Shown: positions 43,608 through 53,403 of the stretch, piece after piece | Layout: each line of letters begins with the position of its first letter | Numbering within the stretch: the first letter of the stretch is position 1 | Source of the DNA: Polaromonas sp. | GTDB lineage: Bacteria > Pseudomonadota > Gammaproteobacteria > Burkholderiales > Burkholderiaceae_C | DNA: 64,000 bases | Assembly: GCA_030654695.1 (NCBI GenBank) | Contig: JAURWY010000017.1 | Coordinates: 232,364-296,363 of the forward strand | Direction of reading: 5' to 3' | Position numbers and translations under genes: made by a program | Notes under the pieces: model-generated | Told to the model about the DNA's origin: nothing | Database searches by the model: none | The model's input: only the letters and a program-made list of their open reading frames with translations

Positions 43608-46064
43608 TCAGCTGACGATGGTCAGCTTGGCGACGCTCAGCGCCAGCCACTTCACGCCGTGGCGCGTGAAGTTGATCTGGGCCCGGGCGTCGTCGCCAAC
43701 GCCTTCGAGCATCAACACCTTGCCTTCGCCAAACTTGGCGTGAAAGACTTCCGTGCCCGCTTTGAGTCCGTGCGCTGGCGCTTCGCGCTGGGCCGGCACC
43801 GGCGGGTTGGCAAAGCGTTCGCCCGCAGCGCCCGTGCGGGATGCATAAGCTTTGGCAGCCCAGTCGCCGCTCGAACCCGATCCACCTGAAGCACCGCCAC
43901 CCTGCCAGCCTCCGCCACCAGCGCGGCCCGCACTGCCGAAACCAGACCCAAAACCCTGATTTTTAGGCGTGATCCACTTCAGCGCAGCCTCGGGCAGTTC
44001 GTCAAAAAAGCGGCTTTTCAGGTGGTAACGGGTCTGCCCGTGCAACATGCGCGTTTGTGAATGGCTCAGGTACAACCGTTGACGTGCCCGCGTGATGGCA
44101 ACGTACATCAGGCGGCGCTCTTCTTCCACGCCGTCACGGTCGCTCATGGCGTTTTCGTGCGGGAACAAACCCTCTTCAATGCCGGTGATGAAGACACAGT
44201 CGAACTCCAGCCCCTTGGAGGCGTGCACCGTCATGAGCTGCACGGCGTCTTGGCCGGCTTGCGCTTGGTTGTCGCCCGACTCCAGCGCAGCGTGGGTCAA
44301 AAAAGCCACCAGCGGCGACAGCGTTTCACCGGTTTCAGCATCCGGCGCTGGAAACTCCAAAGGCTCGTCGAGCAGCGCGGCATTCACGTTCAAGCCTTGG
44401 CTGGCGGGCGACTGGCCGATCGGGTAACCGTGCTCGTCAATCGGCAAGGCCACGGCGTCGCGGCCGAAGCCTTCCATGCTCACAAAGGACTCAGCGGCGT
44501 TGATCAGTTCGCCCATATTTTCCAGCCGGTCCTGGCCTTCTTTTTCAAGCCGGTAATGTTCTTGCAGTCCGCTGTGCTGCAGCACCAACTCGATGATTTC
44601 GCGCAGCGTGCAGCCGCTGGTTTGCTCGCGCAGCACATCGATCTTGGCGACAAAAGCGCCTAGGTTGGTGCCGGCCTTGCCGGTCACGGCACTCACCGCG
44701 TCGTTCATGGAACAACCCGACGCGCGGGCGATGTCTTGCAGTTGCTCGATGCTGCGCGCGCCAATGCCGCGCGGCGGGAAATTAACAATACGCAAAAAGC
44801 TGGTGTCGTCGTTCGGATTCTCTAGCAAGCGCAAGTAGGCCAGCGCGTGCTTGATTTCGGCCCGTTCAAAAAACCGCAAACCGCCGTACACGCGGTACGG
44901 AATGCCGGCGTTGAACAGCGCGGTTTCCATCACCCGACTTTGGGCGTTGCTGCGGTACAAGAGCGCGATTTCTTTGCGCAGGGTGCCGTCACGCACCAGC
45001 TGTTTGACCTCGTCGACAAACCACTGCGCTTCGGCGAAGTCGCTGGTCGCCTCATAGACGCGCACCGGCTCGCCGGGGCCGGCTTCGGTGCGCAGGTTTT
45101 TGCCCAAACGCTTGCTGTTGTGGCTGATGAGGTGATTGGCCGAATCCAAAATGTTGCCGAAGCTGCGGTAGTTGCGCTCCAGCTTGATTTGATGCTGGAC
45201 ATGGAACTCGCGCACGAAGTCAGCCATGTTGCCGACGCGCGCGCCCCGAAAAGCGTAAATGCTTTGGTCGTCGTCGCCCACCGCCACCACCGAACCGCCG
45301 GGCATCGCGTCTGCGCCTGCGGGTGCGTCGTCGCCCTGCCCGGCCAGCATCTTGATCCACGCGTATTGCAGCTTGTTGGTGTCTTGAAACTCGTCAATCA
45401 AGATGTGGCGAAAACGCCGCTGGTAATGCTCGCGCACAGCCGGGTTGTCACGCAGCAGCTCGTAACTGCGCAGCATCAGCTCACCAAAGTCGACCACGCC
45501 TTCGCGCTGGCATTGCTCTTCGTACAGCGCGTAAATCTCGGCCTTCTTGCGGCTTTCTTCGTCGCGCACCGGCACGTCTTTGGCACGCTGACCGTCTTCT
45601 TTGCAGGCGGCAATGAACCACGACAACTGCTTGGGTGGAAAGCGCTCGTCATCGATGTTAAATTGTTTGCACAGACGCTTGATGGCCGAGAGCTGGTCTT
45701 GGGTGTCCAGAATCTGAAAGCTCTGCGGCAAGTTCGCCATTTTGTAATGCGCCCGCAAAAAACGGTTGCACAGACCATGAAACGTACCGATCCACATGCC
45801 GCGCACATTCACCGGCAGCATGTCCGAGAGGCGGGCCATCATCTCTTTGGAGGCCTTGTTGGTGAAGGTGACCGCCAAAATACCGCCTGGCGAGACCTGA
45901 CCGGTTTGCAGCAACCAAGCAATGCGGGTGGTCAGCACCCGCGTCTTGCCGGAACCGGCACCGGCGAGGATGAGCGCATGCGTGTTGGGCAGCGTCACCG
46001 CGGCCAATTGCTCAGGATTTAGATTTTGGAGAAGGGGGGAGCTGGAGGCGGCATCTGCGAACAT
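43608..46064 (-). CDS. uvrD: UvrD/PcrA-family DNA helicase
   Basis: Superfamily 1A 3'-5' helicase for nucleotide-excision and mismatch repair. 818 residues. Motif I AGAGSGKTRVLTTRIAWLL is near residue 33; others are TFTNKASKEM, DEFQDTNKLQY, VGDDDQSIYAFRGA, LERNYRS, TVHASKGLEFD and YVAITRARQRLYL. A glycine-rich linker (about residues 705-735) precedes the C-terminal Tudor-like segment (GTEVFHAKFGEGKVL), which in this family binds RNA polymerase. Convergent with cysK. Confidence 0.95.
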   Translation of the reverse strand: MFADAASSSPLLQNLNPEQLAAVTLPNTHALILAGAGSGKTRVLTTRIAWLLQTGQVSPGGILAVTFTNKASKEMMARLSDMLPVNVRGMWIGTFHGLCNRFLRAHYKMANLPQSFQILDTQDQLSAIKRLCKQFNIDDERFPPKQLSWFIAACKEDGQRAKDVPVRDEESRKKAEIYALYEEQCQREGVVDFGELMLRSYELLRDNPAVREHYQRRFRHILIDEFQDTNKLQYAWIKMLAGQGDDAPAGADAMPGGSVVAVGDDDQSIYAFRGARVGNMADFVREFHVQHQIKLERNYRSFGNILDSANHLISHNSKRLGKNLRTEAGPGEPVRVYEATSDFAEAQWFVDEVKQLVRDGTLRKEIALLYRSNAQSRVMETALFNAGIPYRVYGGLRFFERAEIKHALAYLRLLENPNDDTSFLRIVNFPPRGIGARSIEQLQDIARASGCSMNDAVSAVTGKAGTNLGAFVAKIDVLREQTSGCTLREIIELVLQHSGLQEHYRLEKEGQDRLENMGELINAAESFVSMEGFGRDAVALPIDEHGYPIGQSPASQGLNVNAALLDEPLEFPAPDAETGETLSPLVAFLTHAALESGDNQAQAGQDAVQLMTVHASKGLEFDCVFITGIEEGLFPHENAMSDRDGVEEERRLMYVAITRARQRLYLSHSQTRMLHGQTRYHLKSRFFDELPEAALKWITPKNQGFGSGFGSAGRAGGGGWQGGGASGGSGSSGDWAAKAYASRTGAAGERFANPPVPAQREAPAHGLKAGTEVFHAKFGEGKVLMLEGVGDDARAQINFTRHGVKWLALSVAKLTIVS

Positions 46065-46250
46065 CCGACCATTGTAGAAAGGCCTGCGGGCATTCGCCCG
46101 ACCATATAGCGGTTATAAATAAAACAGCCCAGCGGCCCGGCAGCGACGACCGTAGAATCGGTCACCGGGCCCAAGCCATTGCCGCCACCGGTGCCGGATC
46201 AATCCAAGCGCCCATCAATGTGAACAACAAACTGATGGAGAGCTTGGACC

Positions 46251-47228
46251 ATGGAAATTTTTGACTACGACAACATCTTGCTGCTGCCGCGCAAATGCCG
46301 CGTTGAGAGCCGTTCGGAATGCGACGCCAGCGTGACGCTGGGCGGCCGCAGTTTTCGCCTCCCTGTGGTGCCTGCCAACATGAAAACCGTGGTGGACGAA
46401 TCCATCTGCGCGTGGATGGCTGACCACGGTTATTTTTACGTCATGCACCGCTTTGATCTTGACAACATTGAGTTCGTCAAACGCATGAAGGCACGCGGCA
46501 GTTACGCTTCAATCTCGCTCGGCGTCAAGCCGCCCGACTACGCTACTGTGGACCAACTGGTCATCCTCGGCTTGGTGCCTGAGTACATCACCATCGACAT
46601 CGCCCACGGCCATGCTGACAGCGTGAAAAACATGATCGCGTACCTGAAGGAAAAACTGCCGGCGTCCTTCGTGATTGCCGGCAACGTGGCCACGCCCGAA
46701 GCCATCATTGACTTAGAGAACTGGGGCGCTGACGCCACCAAGGTTGGCATCGGCCCTGGGAAAGTTTGCATCACGAAAACGAAAACGGGCTTTGGCACGG
46801 GCGGCTGGCAGCTGTCGGCGCTGAAATGGTGCGCCCGTGTGGCCACCAAACCAATCATTGCGGACGGCGGTATCCGCGAGCACGGCGACATTGCCAAGTC
46901 GATCCGCTTTGGCGCGACGATGGTGATGATCGGCTCGATGCTGGCCGGCCACGAAGAAAGCCCAGGCCAGACCGTCGTTGAAGACGGCAAGCGCTTCAAA
47001 GAGTACTACGGCAGCGCCTCCGACTTCAACAAGGGCGAGTACAAACACGTTGAAGGCAAGCGCATCTTGGAGCCCATCAAGGGCGCCTTGGCCGACACGC
47101 TGATCGAGATGGAACAAGACATTCAAAGCTCCATCAGCTACTCCGGCGGCACCAAATTGATGGACATCCGCAAGGTCAACTACGTGACGCTGGGCGGCGA
47201 CAACGCGGGTGAGCATTTGCTGATGTGA
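46251..47228 (+). CDS. guaC: GMP reductase
   Basis: NADPH-dependent conversion of GMP to IMP, part of purine salvage. 325 residues, shorter than IMP dehydrogenase because it lacks the CBS pair. The catalytic cysteine is in [20 protein letters not shown] (near 175); [12 protein letters not shown] opens the barrel, and [18 protein letters not shown] is near the C-terminus. The later catalytic flap differs from that of IMP dehydrogenase. Confidence 0.94.
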   Translation: MEIFDYDNILLLPRKCRVESRSECDASVTLGGRSFRLPVVPANMKTVVDESICAWMADHGYFYVMHRFDLDNIEFVKRMKARGSYASISLGVKPPDYATVDQLVILGLVPEYITIDIAHGHADSVKNMIAYLKEKLPASFVIAGNVATPEAIIDLENWGADATKVGIGPGKVCITKTKTGFGTGGWQLSALKWCARVATKPIIADGGIREHGDIAKSIRFGATMVMIGSMLAGHEESPGQTVVEDGKRFKEYYGSASDFNKGEYKHVEGKRILEPIKGALADTLIEMEQDIQSSISYSGGTKLMDIRKVNYVTLGGDNAGEHLLM

Positions 47229-47274
47229 GTTTTGGGTGTCGCTCGGGTAAACCCGCTTGATGCCCTTGGATCCT

Positions 47275-47302
47275 ATTTGTATTCTGTATACAGAGTACAA
47301 AT
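47275..47302. promoter_or_regulatory. 28-bp palindromic operator abutting the GntR gene start
   Basis: The left half ATTTGTATTCTGTA and right half TACAGAGTACAAAT are complementary except for one position each. The palindrome ends at the base before the ATG. Its core CTGTA/TACAG resembles operators of FadR/VanR-type GntR regulators, so autoregulation is likely. No ribosome site fits between it and the start. Confidence 0.8.
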
Positions 47303-48004
47303 ATGGCATCCCAACTGATCAAAATTGAATCCACCCCAGACTTGGTTGACCAGGTCTACCGCAGCTTGCTGGACGCCATCAGTGGCGGCAGTTTGGCACC
47401 GGGCAGCCGTATCACGCAAGAAGAAGTCGCTGAGCAATTGGCGGTGTCTCGGCAGCCCGTATTGCTGGCGCTGCGCTTGCTGAAAAAAGACGGCTTTGTG
47501 TTGGACGCACCGGGACGCGGCCTGCTGGTGGCACCGCTGGACGGCGTCTGGCTGGGTCAGGTTTATCAAATCCGCTGCGCGCTCGATACCTTGGCCGCTA
47601 GACTCGCCGCCCAAGCCCACGCGGTGTTGGACCCCGAGCTGATTCGGCTAGGCAGGCTCGCCACCCGCAGCCAAGATGTCCAAGCCATGATGGCCGCCGA
47701 CGCCGCGTTTCACAACGCCATTTATGCGGCATCCGGAAACCCACTGATTGCCCAAAGCGCGCAACTGCACTGGCAACACATTCGCCGAGCCATGGGCGCC
47801 GTCTTGCAAGTCGCCAACATGCGCGAATCCATTTGGGATGAACACGCGGCCATTGCCCAAGCCATTGCAGCCGGCGATGCAGAGCGCGCCGAATCGCTGA
47901 GTCGCCAGCACGGAGAAGACGCCAGCCGCAACTTAGCCCGACTGCTGGCCAGCGCCCAGCCTGCCCCGACTTCTGCTAGCCAAACCCTTTCACCGACACC
48001 CTAA
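47303..48004 (+). CDS. GntR-family (FCD-domain) transcriptional regulator
   Basis: 233 residues. The N-terminal winged helix covers about 10-75 (LVDQVYRSLLDAISGGSLAP, TQEEVAEQLAVSRQPVLLAL). A C-terminal all-helical FCD ligand-binding domain follows, with metal-ligand candidates in AADAAFHNAIYAASGNPLI and RESIWDEHAAIAQAI. It probably controls the following oxygenase and dehydrogenase genes, 26 bases downstream. Effector unknown. Confidence 0.9.
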   Translation: MASQLIKIESTPDLVDQVYRSLLDAISGGSLAPGSRITQEEVAEQLAVSRQPVLLALRLLKKDGFVLDAPGRGLLVAPLDGVWLGQVYQIRCALDTLAARLAAQAHAVLDPELIRLGRLATRSQDVQAMMAADAAFHNAIYAASGNPLIAQSAQLHWQHIRRAMGAVLQVANMRESIWDEHAAIAQAIAAGDAERAESLSRQHGEDASRNLARLLASAQPAPTSASQTLSPTP

Positions 48005-48030
48005 AAGACTACCCCCAAGGAGACAAGACA

Positions 48031-48912
48031 ATGAAACTCACCCCTGAACAACTAGAGCAATTTGACCGCGACGGTTACCTGTTTTTCCCCGGCCTGTTCA
48101 CGCCGGAAGAAACCCAAACCCTGAACGACGCCGTGCCCGAACTTTACAGCCGGCGTGAAGACTACAACATCCGCGAAAAAGGCAAAGACGCGGTGCGCAC
48201 CAATTTCGCCGCGCACATGTACAGCGAGCCCTTTGCAAAACTCGGCCGCCATCCGCGCATGATCGAACCGGTGCAAGAGCTGCTCGGTGAAGAGCTGTAC
48301 ATGCACCAGTTCAAGATCAACGGCAAGATGGCTTTTGAGGGCGACGTCTGGCAATGGCACCAAGACTACGGCACCTGGCTGAACGACGACCAGATGCCGA
48401 CCGAACGGGCGATGAACGTGGCGATTTTTCTGGACGATGTGACCGAGCACAACGGTCCCCTGATGTTCATTCCGGGCAGCCATAAAAAAGGCGTGGTCGA
48501 TGCCAACCATGACCTGACCACCACCAGCTATCCGCTGTGGACGGTCGACAACGACTTGATCCGCCAACTGGTGCAGCGCGCCGGCGGCAAGCAAGGCGGC
48601 ATCGTCAGTCCCAAGGGGCCGGCGGGCTCGATGATTTTGTTTCACTCCTGCTTGGTACATGCCTCGGGCAGCAACCTGTCACCGCACAACCGCGTCAGCG
48701 TCTACCTCAGCCTGTGCGCGGTCAGCAACCACATTCGCCGCCACAAGCGCCCTGAATACATTGCACACCGCGACTTCACGCCGATCAGCTGCTTGCCCGA
48801 CGACTGCTTGGTCAACAGCTACCCGGTCGACCTGCCGTGGAAAGAAGGCGTCCCCGCCAGCGCCTTGCAAACGTCGCTGGACAGCATCGAACCCGTACGC
48901 AAAGCCGCCTGA
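48031..48912 (+). CDS. PhyH-family Fe(II)/2-oxoglutarate dioxygenase
   Basis: Predicted hydroxylase of the phytanoyl-CoA dioxygenase family, 293 residues. The 2-His-1-carboxylate facial triad is visible: WQWHQDYG (HxD near residue 110) and the distal histidine in FHSCLVHASG (near 210); the arginine that would hold 2-oxoglutarate is in NRVSVYLS. The QWHQDYGTW stretch recalls ectoine hydroxylase EctD, but no ectoine genes are nearby. AAGGAG lies before the ATG. Substrate unknown; context suggests a step in catabolism of a small molecule. Confidence 0.88.
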   Translation: MKLTPEQLEQFDRDGYLFFPGLFTPEETQTLNDAVPELYSRREDYNIREKGKDAVRTNFAAHMYSEPFAKLGRHPRMIEPVQELLGEELYMHQFKINGKMAFEGDVWQWHQDYGTWLNDDQMPTERAMNVAIFLDDVTEHNGPLMFIPGSHKKGVVDANHDLTTTSYPLWTVDNDLIRQLVQRAGGKQGGIVSPKGPAGSMILFHSCLVHASGSNLSPHNRVSVYLSLCAVSNHIRRHKRPEYIAHRDFTPISCLPDDCLVNSYPVDLPWKEGVPASALQTSLDSIEPVRKAA

Positions 48913-48936
48913 ACCCAATCACACATTTTTCAACCC

Positions 48937-50295
48937 ATGAACCTTTACTCCAAACTCCAACAACGCGCAGCAGACAACAAACCGATCCGCATCGGCCTGA
49001 TCGGTGCCGGAAAATTCGGCTCAATGTACTTGGCGCAAATTCCCAGAACGCCCGGCGTGCATCTGGTCGCCATTGCCGACCTGTCACCCGACACTGCCCG
49101 TGTCAACCTTGCCAGGGTCGGCTGGAAACCAGAGATGACACAAGCCAAAACGGCGCAAGAAGCCATCAAAACTGGCGCGACTTGGATCACCGAAGACTGG
49201 CAGGCGGTGGTCTCCAATCCGCTGATCGACATCATTGTGGAGTGCACCGGCAACCCGGTCGCCGCCGTTGAGCATTGCCTGAAGGCTTTTGCGCACGGCA
49301 AACATGTGGTCAACGTGACGGTGGAAGCCGACGCTTTTTGCGGCCCATTGCTGGCGCGCAAGGCCGCCGAAGCCGGTGTCGTTTATTCACTCGCCTTTGG
49401 TGACCAACCCGCCTTGATCTGCGACTTGGTCGACTGGGCCCGCACCTGCGGCTTTCCGGTGGTGGCCGCCGGGCGCGGCCACAAGTGGTTGCCGCATTTT
49501 TCAGAGTCAACGCCCGATACGGTCTGGGAAAACTACGGCTTGACGCCAGAGCAAGCGGTGCGCGGTGGCCTGAATCCGAAGATGTTCAACAGCTTTTTGG
49601 ATGGCTCCAAGCCGTCAATCGAATCCACCGCCGTGGCCAACGCCACCGGCTTGACGGTGCCCAGCAACGGCTTGCTCTACCCGCCCGCCAGCGTCGAAGA
49701 CATTCCCTTCGTCACCCGACCGATCAGCGAAGGTGGCGTGCTGGAGCGCAAGGGCATGGTCGAAGTCATTTCCTCACTCGAAGCCAATGGCCGAAAAATC
49801 CCCTACGACATCCGCATGGGCGTCTGGGTCACGGTCGAAGCCGAGACCGACTACATCAAAAATTGCTTCGAAGAGTACAACGCACACACCGACCCGAGCG
49901 GGCGTTACTTCACCCTCTACAAGCGCTGGCATTTGATCGGCTTGGAAGTCGGCGTGTCCGTTGCCAGCGTGGCGCTGCGCGGCGAGCCGACCGGCGTCGC
50001 TACCTGCTGGAACGCCGACGTGGTGGCGACCGCCAAGCGCGATCTCAAGCCGGGCGACATGCTCGATGGCGAAGGTGGCTACACAGTCTGGGGCAAGTTG
50101 CTGCCGGCCGACACCTCCGTGAAAATGGGTGGCCTGCCGCTCGGTCTGGCGCACAACGTCAAGGTTGTGCGTGCCGTCAAGAAAGGTCAGAGCCTGAGCT
50201 GGGCAGACGTGGCGATGGACACCTCAACGTCGGCCTACAAAGTGCGTAACGAGATGGAAAATATGTTCGCACCAGCCGCCCAAAAGGCAGCCTGA
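48937..50295 (+). CDS. NAD(P)-dependent oxidoreductase with C-terminal SAF domain
   Basis: 452 residues. The N-terminal Rossmann domain has IGLIGAGKFGSMYLAQI (near 18) and VECTGNPVAAVEHCLKAF, like homoserine dehydrogenase and Gfo/Idh/MocA proteins. The C-terminal part (about 375-440: RDLKPGDMLDGEGGYTVWGK, VVRAVKKGQSLSWADV) is a SAF domain, as in antifreeze-like and altronate dehydratase proteins. Substrate unknown. It is 24 bases downstream of the PhyH gene and ends at a strong terminator, so GntR-PhyH-SAF appears to be one transcription unit. Confidence 0.85.
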   Translation: MNLYSKLQQRAADNKPIRIGLIGAGKFGSMYLAQIPRTPGVHLVAIADLSPDTARVNLARVGWKPEMTQAKTAQEAIKTGATWITEDWQAVVSNPLIDIIVECTGNPVAAVEHCLKAFAHGKHVVNVTVEADAFCGPLLARKAAEAGVVYSLAFGDQPALICDLVDWARTCGFPVVAAGRGHKWLPHFSESTPDTVWENYGLTPEQAVRGGLNPKMFNSFLDGSKPSIESTAVANATGLTVPSNGLLYPPASVEDIPFVTRPISEGGVLERKGMVEVISSLEANGRKIPYDIRMGVWVTVEAETDYIKNCFEEYNAHTDPSGRYFTLYKRWHLIGLEVGVSVASVALRGEPTGVATCWNADVVATAKRDLKPGDMLDGEGGYTVWGKLLPADTSVKMGGLPLGLAHNVKVVRAVKKGQSLSWADVAMDTSTSAYKVRNEMENMFAPAAQKAA

Positions 50296-50317
50296 AAAAG
50301 CGCTCAGACGATGGGCT

Positions 50318-50345
50318 AAAGGCGACCTGGCAACAGGTCGCCTTT
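50318..50345. terminator. Bidirectional intrinsic terminator
   Basis: A 12-bp perfect stem (AAAGGCGACCTG against its complement) with a GCAA tetraloop, followed by a T-rich stretch. It lies between the converging SAF oxidoreductase and hydrolase genes. Confidence 0.88.
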
Positions 50346-50353
50346 GTCTATTT

Positions 50354-51241
50354 TCAGGCCGTCTTTTTGAGCAACTGCAAAGCCAATGCGTGCAAGCGAT
50401 GCGTCGGGTTTGCCAGTGCGTCAACAATGCTGAAATGATTCAAACCGGGCAGTGCTTCGCTCACAGGCACAACCTTCTTGCCCCAAGCGGTCTGGATCAG
50501 CGCGTTATGGCGCAAAAATTCAGGACTTTCCTGCGCACCCGCCACACTGTAAAGCTGACCGCGGCGCGGAGCCGGCAGCCACGCCGGGCTGGCCTGCAGC
50601 ACCTGCGCAGGCGTCAACTTCAAATCGTCTTTCACGAAAGGCGCATGCATCATGCACTCCAGCTCGAACAACCCTGAGATCGACAACGCATTTTTCACCA
50701 GATCAGCCGGTACGTCGGCCGCCCACCGCTTCCACTGACAGGCCAACAACATGGCCGCCAAGTGACCGCCGGCAGAGTGTCCGACGACAGTGATGCGATT
50801 TGGGTCACCGCCGTACGCCGCCACATGCCGGTAGGTCCAAGCCAGCGCCTTGACCATCTGCAGCGTGATGTCGGGAATGCTCACAGCCGGACACAAGTCG
50901 TAATTCGGCACCACCACGCAAGCACCGGCAGCAGTCAGTGACGGTGCCAAAAAAGATTGATCAGCCTTGTCGAGTGAGCGCCAATAACCGCCGTGGATAA
51001 ACACCAGCACCGGAGCGCCAGAACGAGTTGAATGCGGGTTCCCCACGGCGTGGAAAACATCGAGTTTTTCACCCGAACTTTCGCCATAAGGCAAGTCAAT
51101 GTCGCAGTCCAGTTGTTGTCGCGCCAGCCGCGAGCCCTGTGTCCAGCGCGTGAAATACGCCGCATGGTCCGGCACCAGCGCACGGTTGTTGTACATGCGG
51201 TCTAACCAGGCCGGGGTAAATCGAGATTTTTCCATCACCAT
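50354..51241 (-). CDS. Alpha/beta hydrolase, arylformamidase-like
   Basis: 295 residues. HGGYWRSLDK (oxyanion region near 80), GHSAGGHLAAML (nucleophile serine near 155) and a late histidine in LNHFSIVD are those of kynurenine-formamidase-like esterases. AAGGAG sits eight bases before ATG 51241, which decides against a longer reading from 51283. No tryptophan-catabolism genes are in view, so the substrate may be another amide or ester. Confidence 0.85.
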   Translation of the reverse strand: MVMEKSRFTPAWLDRMYNNRALVPDHAAYFTRWTQGSRLARQQLDCDIDLPYGESSGEKLDVFHAVGNPHSTRSGAPVLVFIHGGYWRSLDKADQSFLAPSLTAAGACVVVPNYDLCPAVSIPDITLQMVKALAWTYRHVAAYGGDPNRITVVGHSAGGHLAAMLLACQWKRWAADVPADLVKNALSISGLFELECMMHAPFVKDDLKLTPAQVLQASPAWLPAPRRGQLYSVAGAQESPEFLRHNALIQTAWGKKVVPVSEALPGLNHFSIVDALANPTHRLHALALQLLKKTA

Positions 51242-51505
51242 GTCATGGCTCCTTGAACGATACAGATCGATATCTTGGCACAAGCGCTTGCAGCGAGACT
51301 TTTACCGACGGCAGTCGCAACGCATCGAAGGATCAAACTCAAAAAATACAAGCTTTTGAAAACGTAGGTCCAACCCGTTTTATTTCCAAATTTTGCACAG
51401 GTGTTTTCCCTTAAGCGGCGTTCAAAATGACGCTCATCAGACCTCATTTGGTAATAATATAACGATCAATACAAAGGCGCCTAAGAACGCCGGACTAGGA
51501 AAAAA

Positions 51506-52420
51506 ATGAGTGATGTGACATGGACAGGCGGCGTTGAACACTGGATTCACAAGGGCGATATCCGTCTCTTCATGTGGGAGAAAAAAGCCTCCCCTAAAGT
51601 ACCGCATGCCGGCACCATTTTTTTTGTGCACGGCTCGTCGATGGCCTCACAGCCTACTTTTGACCTGTCTGTTCCGGGCCGCCCTTACTCGTCTGCCATG
51701 GACTGGTTCTCTGACCACGGTTTTGACACCTGGACCATGGACAACGAAGGCTATGGCCGCTCGGACAAGCACCGCGACATCAATTTCGATATCAGCAACG
51801 GGGCGGACGACTTGGCCGTCGGCAGCCAATACATCATGGACAAAACTGGTGCCAAGTCTTTGCTGATGTACGGGATTTCATCGGGCGCACTGAAGGCCGC
51901 TCTCTTCACGGAACGGCATCCTGAGCGAGTCGCCAAACTGGCACTGGACGCGTTTGTCTGGACCGGCGAAGGCAGCCACACACTCGATCAACGCAAGAAA
52001 AAACTGCCTGAATTTCTAGCCCAAAACCGTCGCCCTATCGACCGGGATTTTGTTCACAGTATTTTCAAGCGCGACCATCCGGACACCACCGACCCCGTGA
52101 CCGTCAACGCTTTTGCCGACGCTATTTTGACGCTGGACGACTCCATGCCCACCGGCACCTACGTCGACATGTGCTCCAAACTGCCGCTGCTGGACCCGAC
52201 AAAAATCACCGTGCCATCGATCATCTTGCGCGGCGAATACGACGGCATTGCCGGCATGGATGACCTGATTGATTTCTACAAATTGCTGCCCAACATGAAC
52301 AAGCAATTCAGCGTCATGCGCGGCATTTCGCACGCCAGCTTCCAGCAGAAAAACTACATGATGGTTTATCACATCTTGAACAGTTTTTACACCATGCCTG
52401 AACCAGCCTACCAAGGATGA
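51506..52420 (+). CDS. Alpha/beta hydrolase
   Basis: 304 residues of the alpha/beta-hydrolase fold: oxyanion region FFVHGSSMASQP near residue 40, nucleophile elbow YGISSGALKA near 130, acid in RGEYDGIAG near 245 and histidine in GISHASFQQ near 275. No signal peptide, so cytoplasmic. The next gene, a Bug-type binding protein, starts four bases after its stop, suggesting coupled expression. Substrate unknown. Confidence 0.85.
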   Translation: MSDVTWTGGVEHWIHKGDIRLFMWEKKASPKVPHAGTIFFVHGSSMASQPTFDLSVPGRPYSSAMDWFSDHGFDTWTMDNEGYGRSDKHRDINFDISNGADDLAVGSQYIMDKTGAKSLLMYGISSGALKAALFTERHPERVAKLALDAFVWTGEGSHTLDQRKKKLPEFLAQNRRPIDRDFVHSIFKRDHPDTTDPVTVNAFADAILTLDDSMPTGTYVDMCSKLPLLDPTKITVPSIILRGEYDGIAGMDDLIDFYKLLPNMNKQFSVMRGISHASFQQKNYMMVYHILNSFYTMPEPAYQG

Positions 52421-52424
52421 CGCC

Positions 52425-53393
52425 ATGAAATTTTTTGCGAAAACCATGCTGCTCGCGGCGATCTGCGCAGCAGGCTTGACCAGCGTCCACGCACAGACCT
52501 ACCCGAACAAACCCGTCAGACTGGTAGTGCCGTTTGCACCGGGTGGCTTCACCGACGTGGTGGCCCGTATCCTTGGCCAGCGTTTGTCGATGGCCTTGGG
52601 CCAGCAGTTTGTGATCGAAAACAAGGCCGGCGCCGGCTCCATCATCGGCACGGACTTTGTCGCCAAGTCAGCACCCGATGGCTACACCTTGGTGATGGTG
52701 TCAACCACCCACGTGATCAGCCCGTGGATTTATAAAAACATGCCGTATGACCCTTTGAAAAGCTTCACGTCCGTCAGCAAACTGGTGGATTCGCCCTACG
52801 TGTTGCTGGTCAACCCCAAAGTTGCGGCGACCAATGTCAAGGAGTTCATCGCTCTGGCCAAGGCGGCACCCGACACCATTCACTATGCGTCGTCCGGCAA
52901 CGGCAGCTCGCAGCATTTGATGGGCGGCTTGTTCGTCGCCATGACTGGCGCTCCCCTCAAACACGTTCCCTACAAGGGCAGCGCTGGCGCAGCCAATGAT
53001 TTGGTGGCAGGCGTTGTTGAGAGCAGTTTTGCCGGTGTTCCAAATGCCCTGGCGCAGGTGCCACAGGGCCGGCTCCGCGCATTGGCGGTGACCACAGCCA
53101 AGCGTATTCCGCAACTGCCTGATGTGCCGACGCTGCAAGAAGCCGGTGTTGCGGGCTACGAAGCCTCGGTCTGGCTGGCGTTGCTGGCTCCTGCCGGAAC
53201 CCCGCGCGATGTGGTCAACAAGCTCAACGCAGAAATTGGCAAGGCGATGAGCCATCCCGAGACCCGTGACGCCCTTTACAAAGCCGGCGTCGAGGTCTCG
53301 CACTCCACGCCTGAAGCCATGACAGAGTACATGGCGCAAGAAATGGTCCGTTGGGGCAAAGTCGTGAAAGACACGGGCACCAAGCTGGAGTGA
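52425..53393 (+). CDS. Bug-family (TctC-like) tripartite tricarboxylate transporter substrate-binding protein
   Basis: Periplasmic binding protein, 322 residues, with a signal peptide to about residue 23 (VHAQ) followed by the Bug signature YPNKPVRLVVPFAPGG and the pocket loops GAGSIIGTDFVAKSAPDGYT and SGNGSSQHLMGGLF. Bug proteins bind carboxylates and are abundant in Burkholderiales. No tctA/tctB membrane genes are adjacent. The pairing with the upstream hydrolase suggests uptake of the hydrolase substrate or product (inference). Confidence 0.93.
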   Translation: MKFFAKTMLLAAICAAGLTSVHAQTYPNKPVRLVVPFAPGGFTDVVARILGQRLSMALGQQFVIENKAGAGSIIGTDFVAKSAPDGYTLVMVSTTHVISPWIYKNMPYDPLKSFTSVSKLVDSPYVLLVNPKVAATNVKEFIALAKAAPDTIHYASSGNGSSQHLMGGLFVAMTGAPLKHVPYKGSAGAANDLVAGVVESSFAGVPNALAQVPQGRLRALAVTTAKRIPQLPDVPTLQEAGVAGYEASVWLALLAPAGTPRDVVNKLNAEIGKAMSHPETRDALYKAGVEVSHSTPEAMTEYMAQEMVRWGKVVKDTGTKLE

Positions 53394-53403
53394 TCGCCCA
53401 TAA

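Noticed and set aside
44847..46022. 391-codon open frame on the plus strand
   Set aside because: Antisense to uvrD, which carries all helicase motifs.
48031..48912. Ectoine hydroxylase EctD
   Set aside because: The iron-site motif is similar but ectABC are absent, and the neighbours point to catabolism.
50354..51241. Kynurenine formamidase (KynB) of tryptophan catabolism
   Set aside because: Only the general arylformamidase-like fold is supported; no kynA or kynU is nearby.
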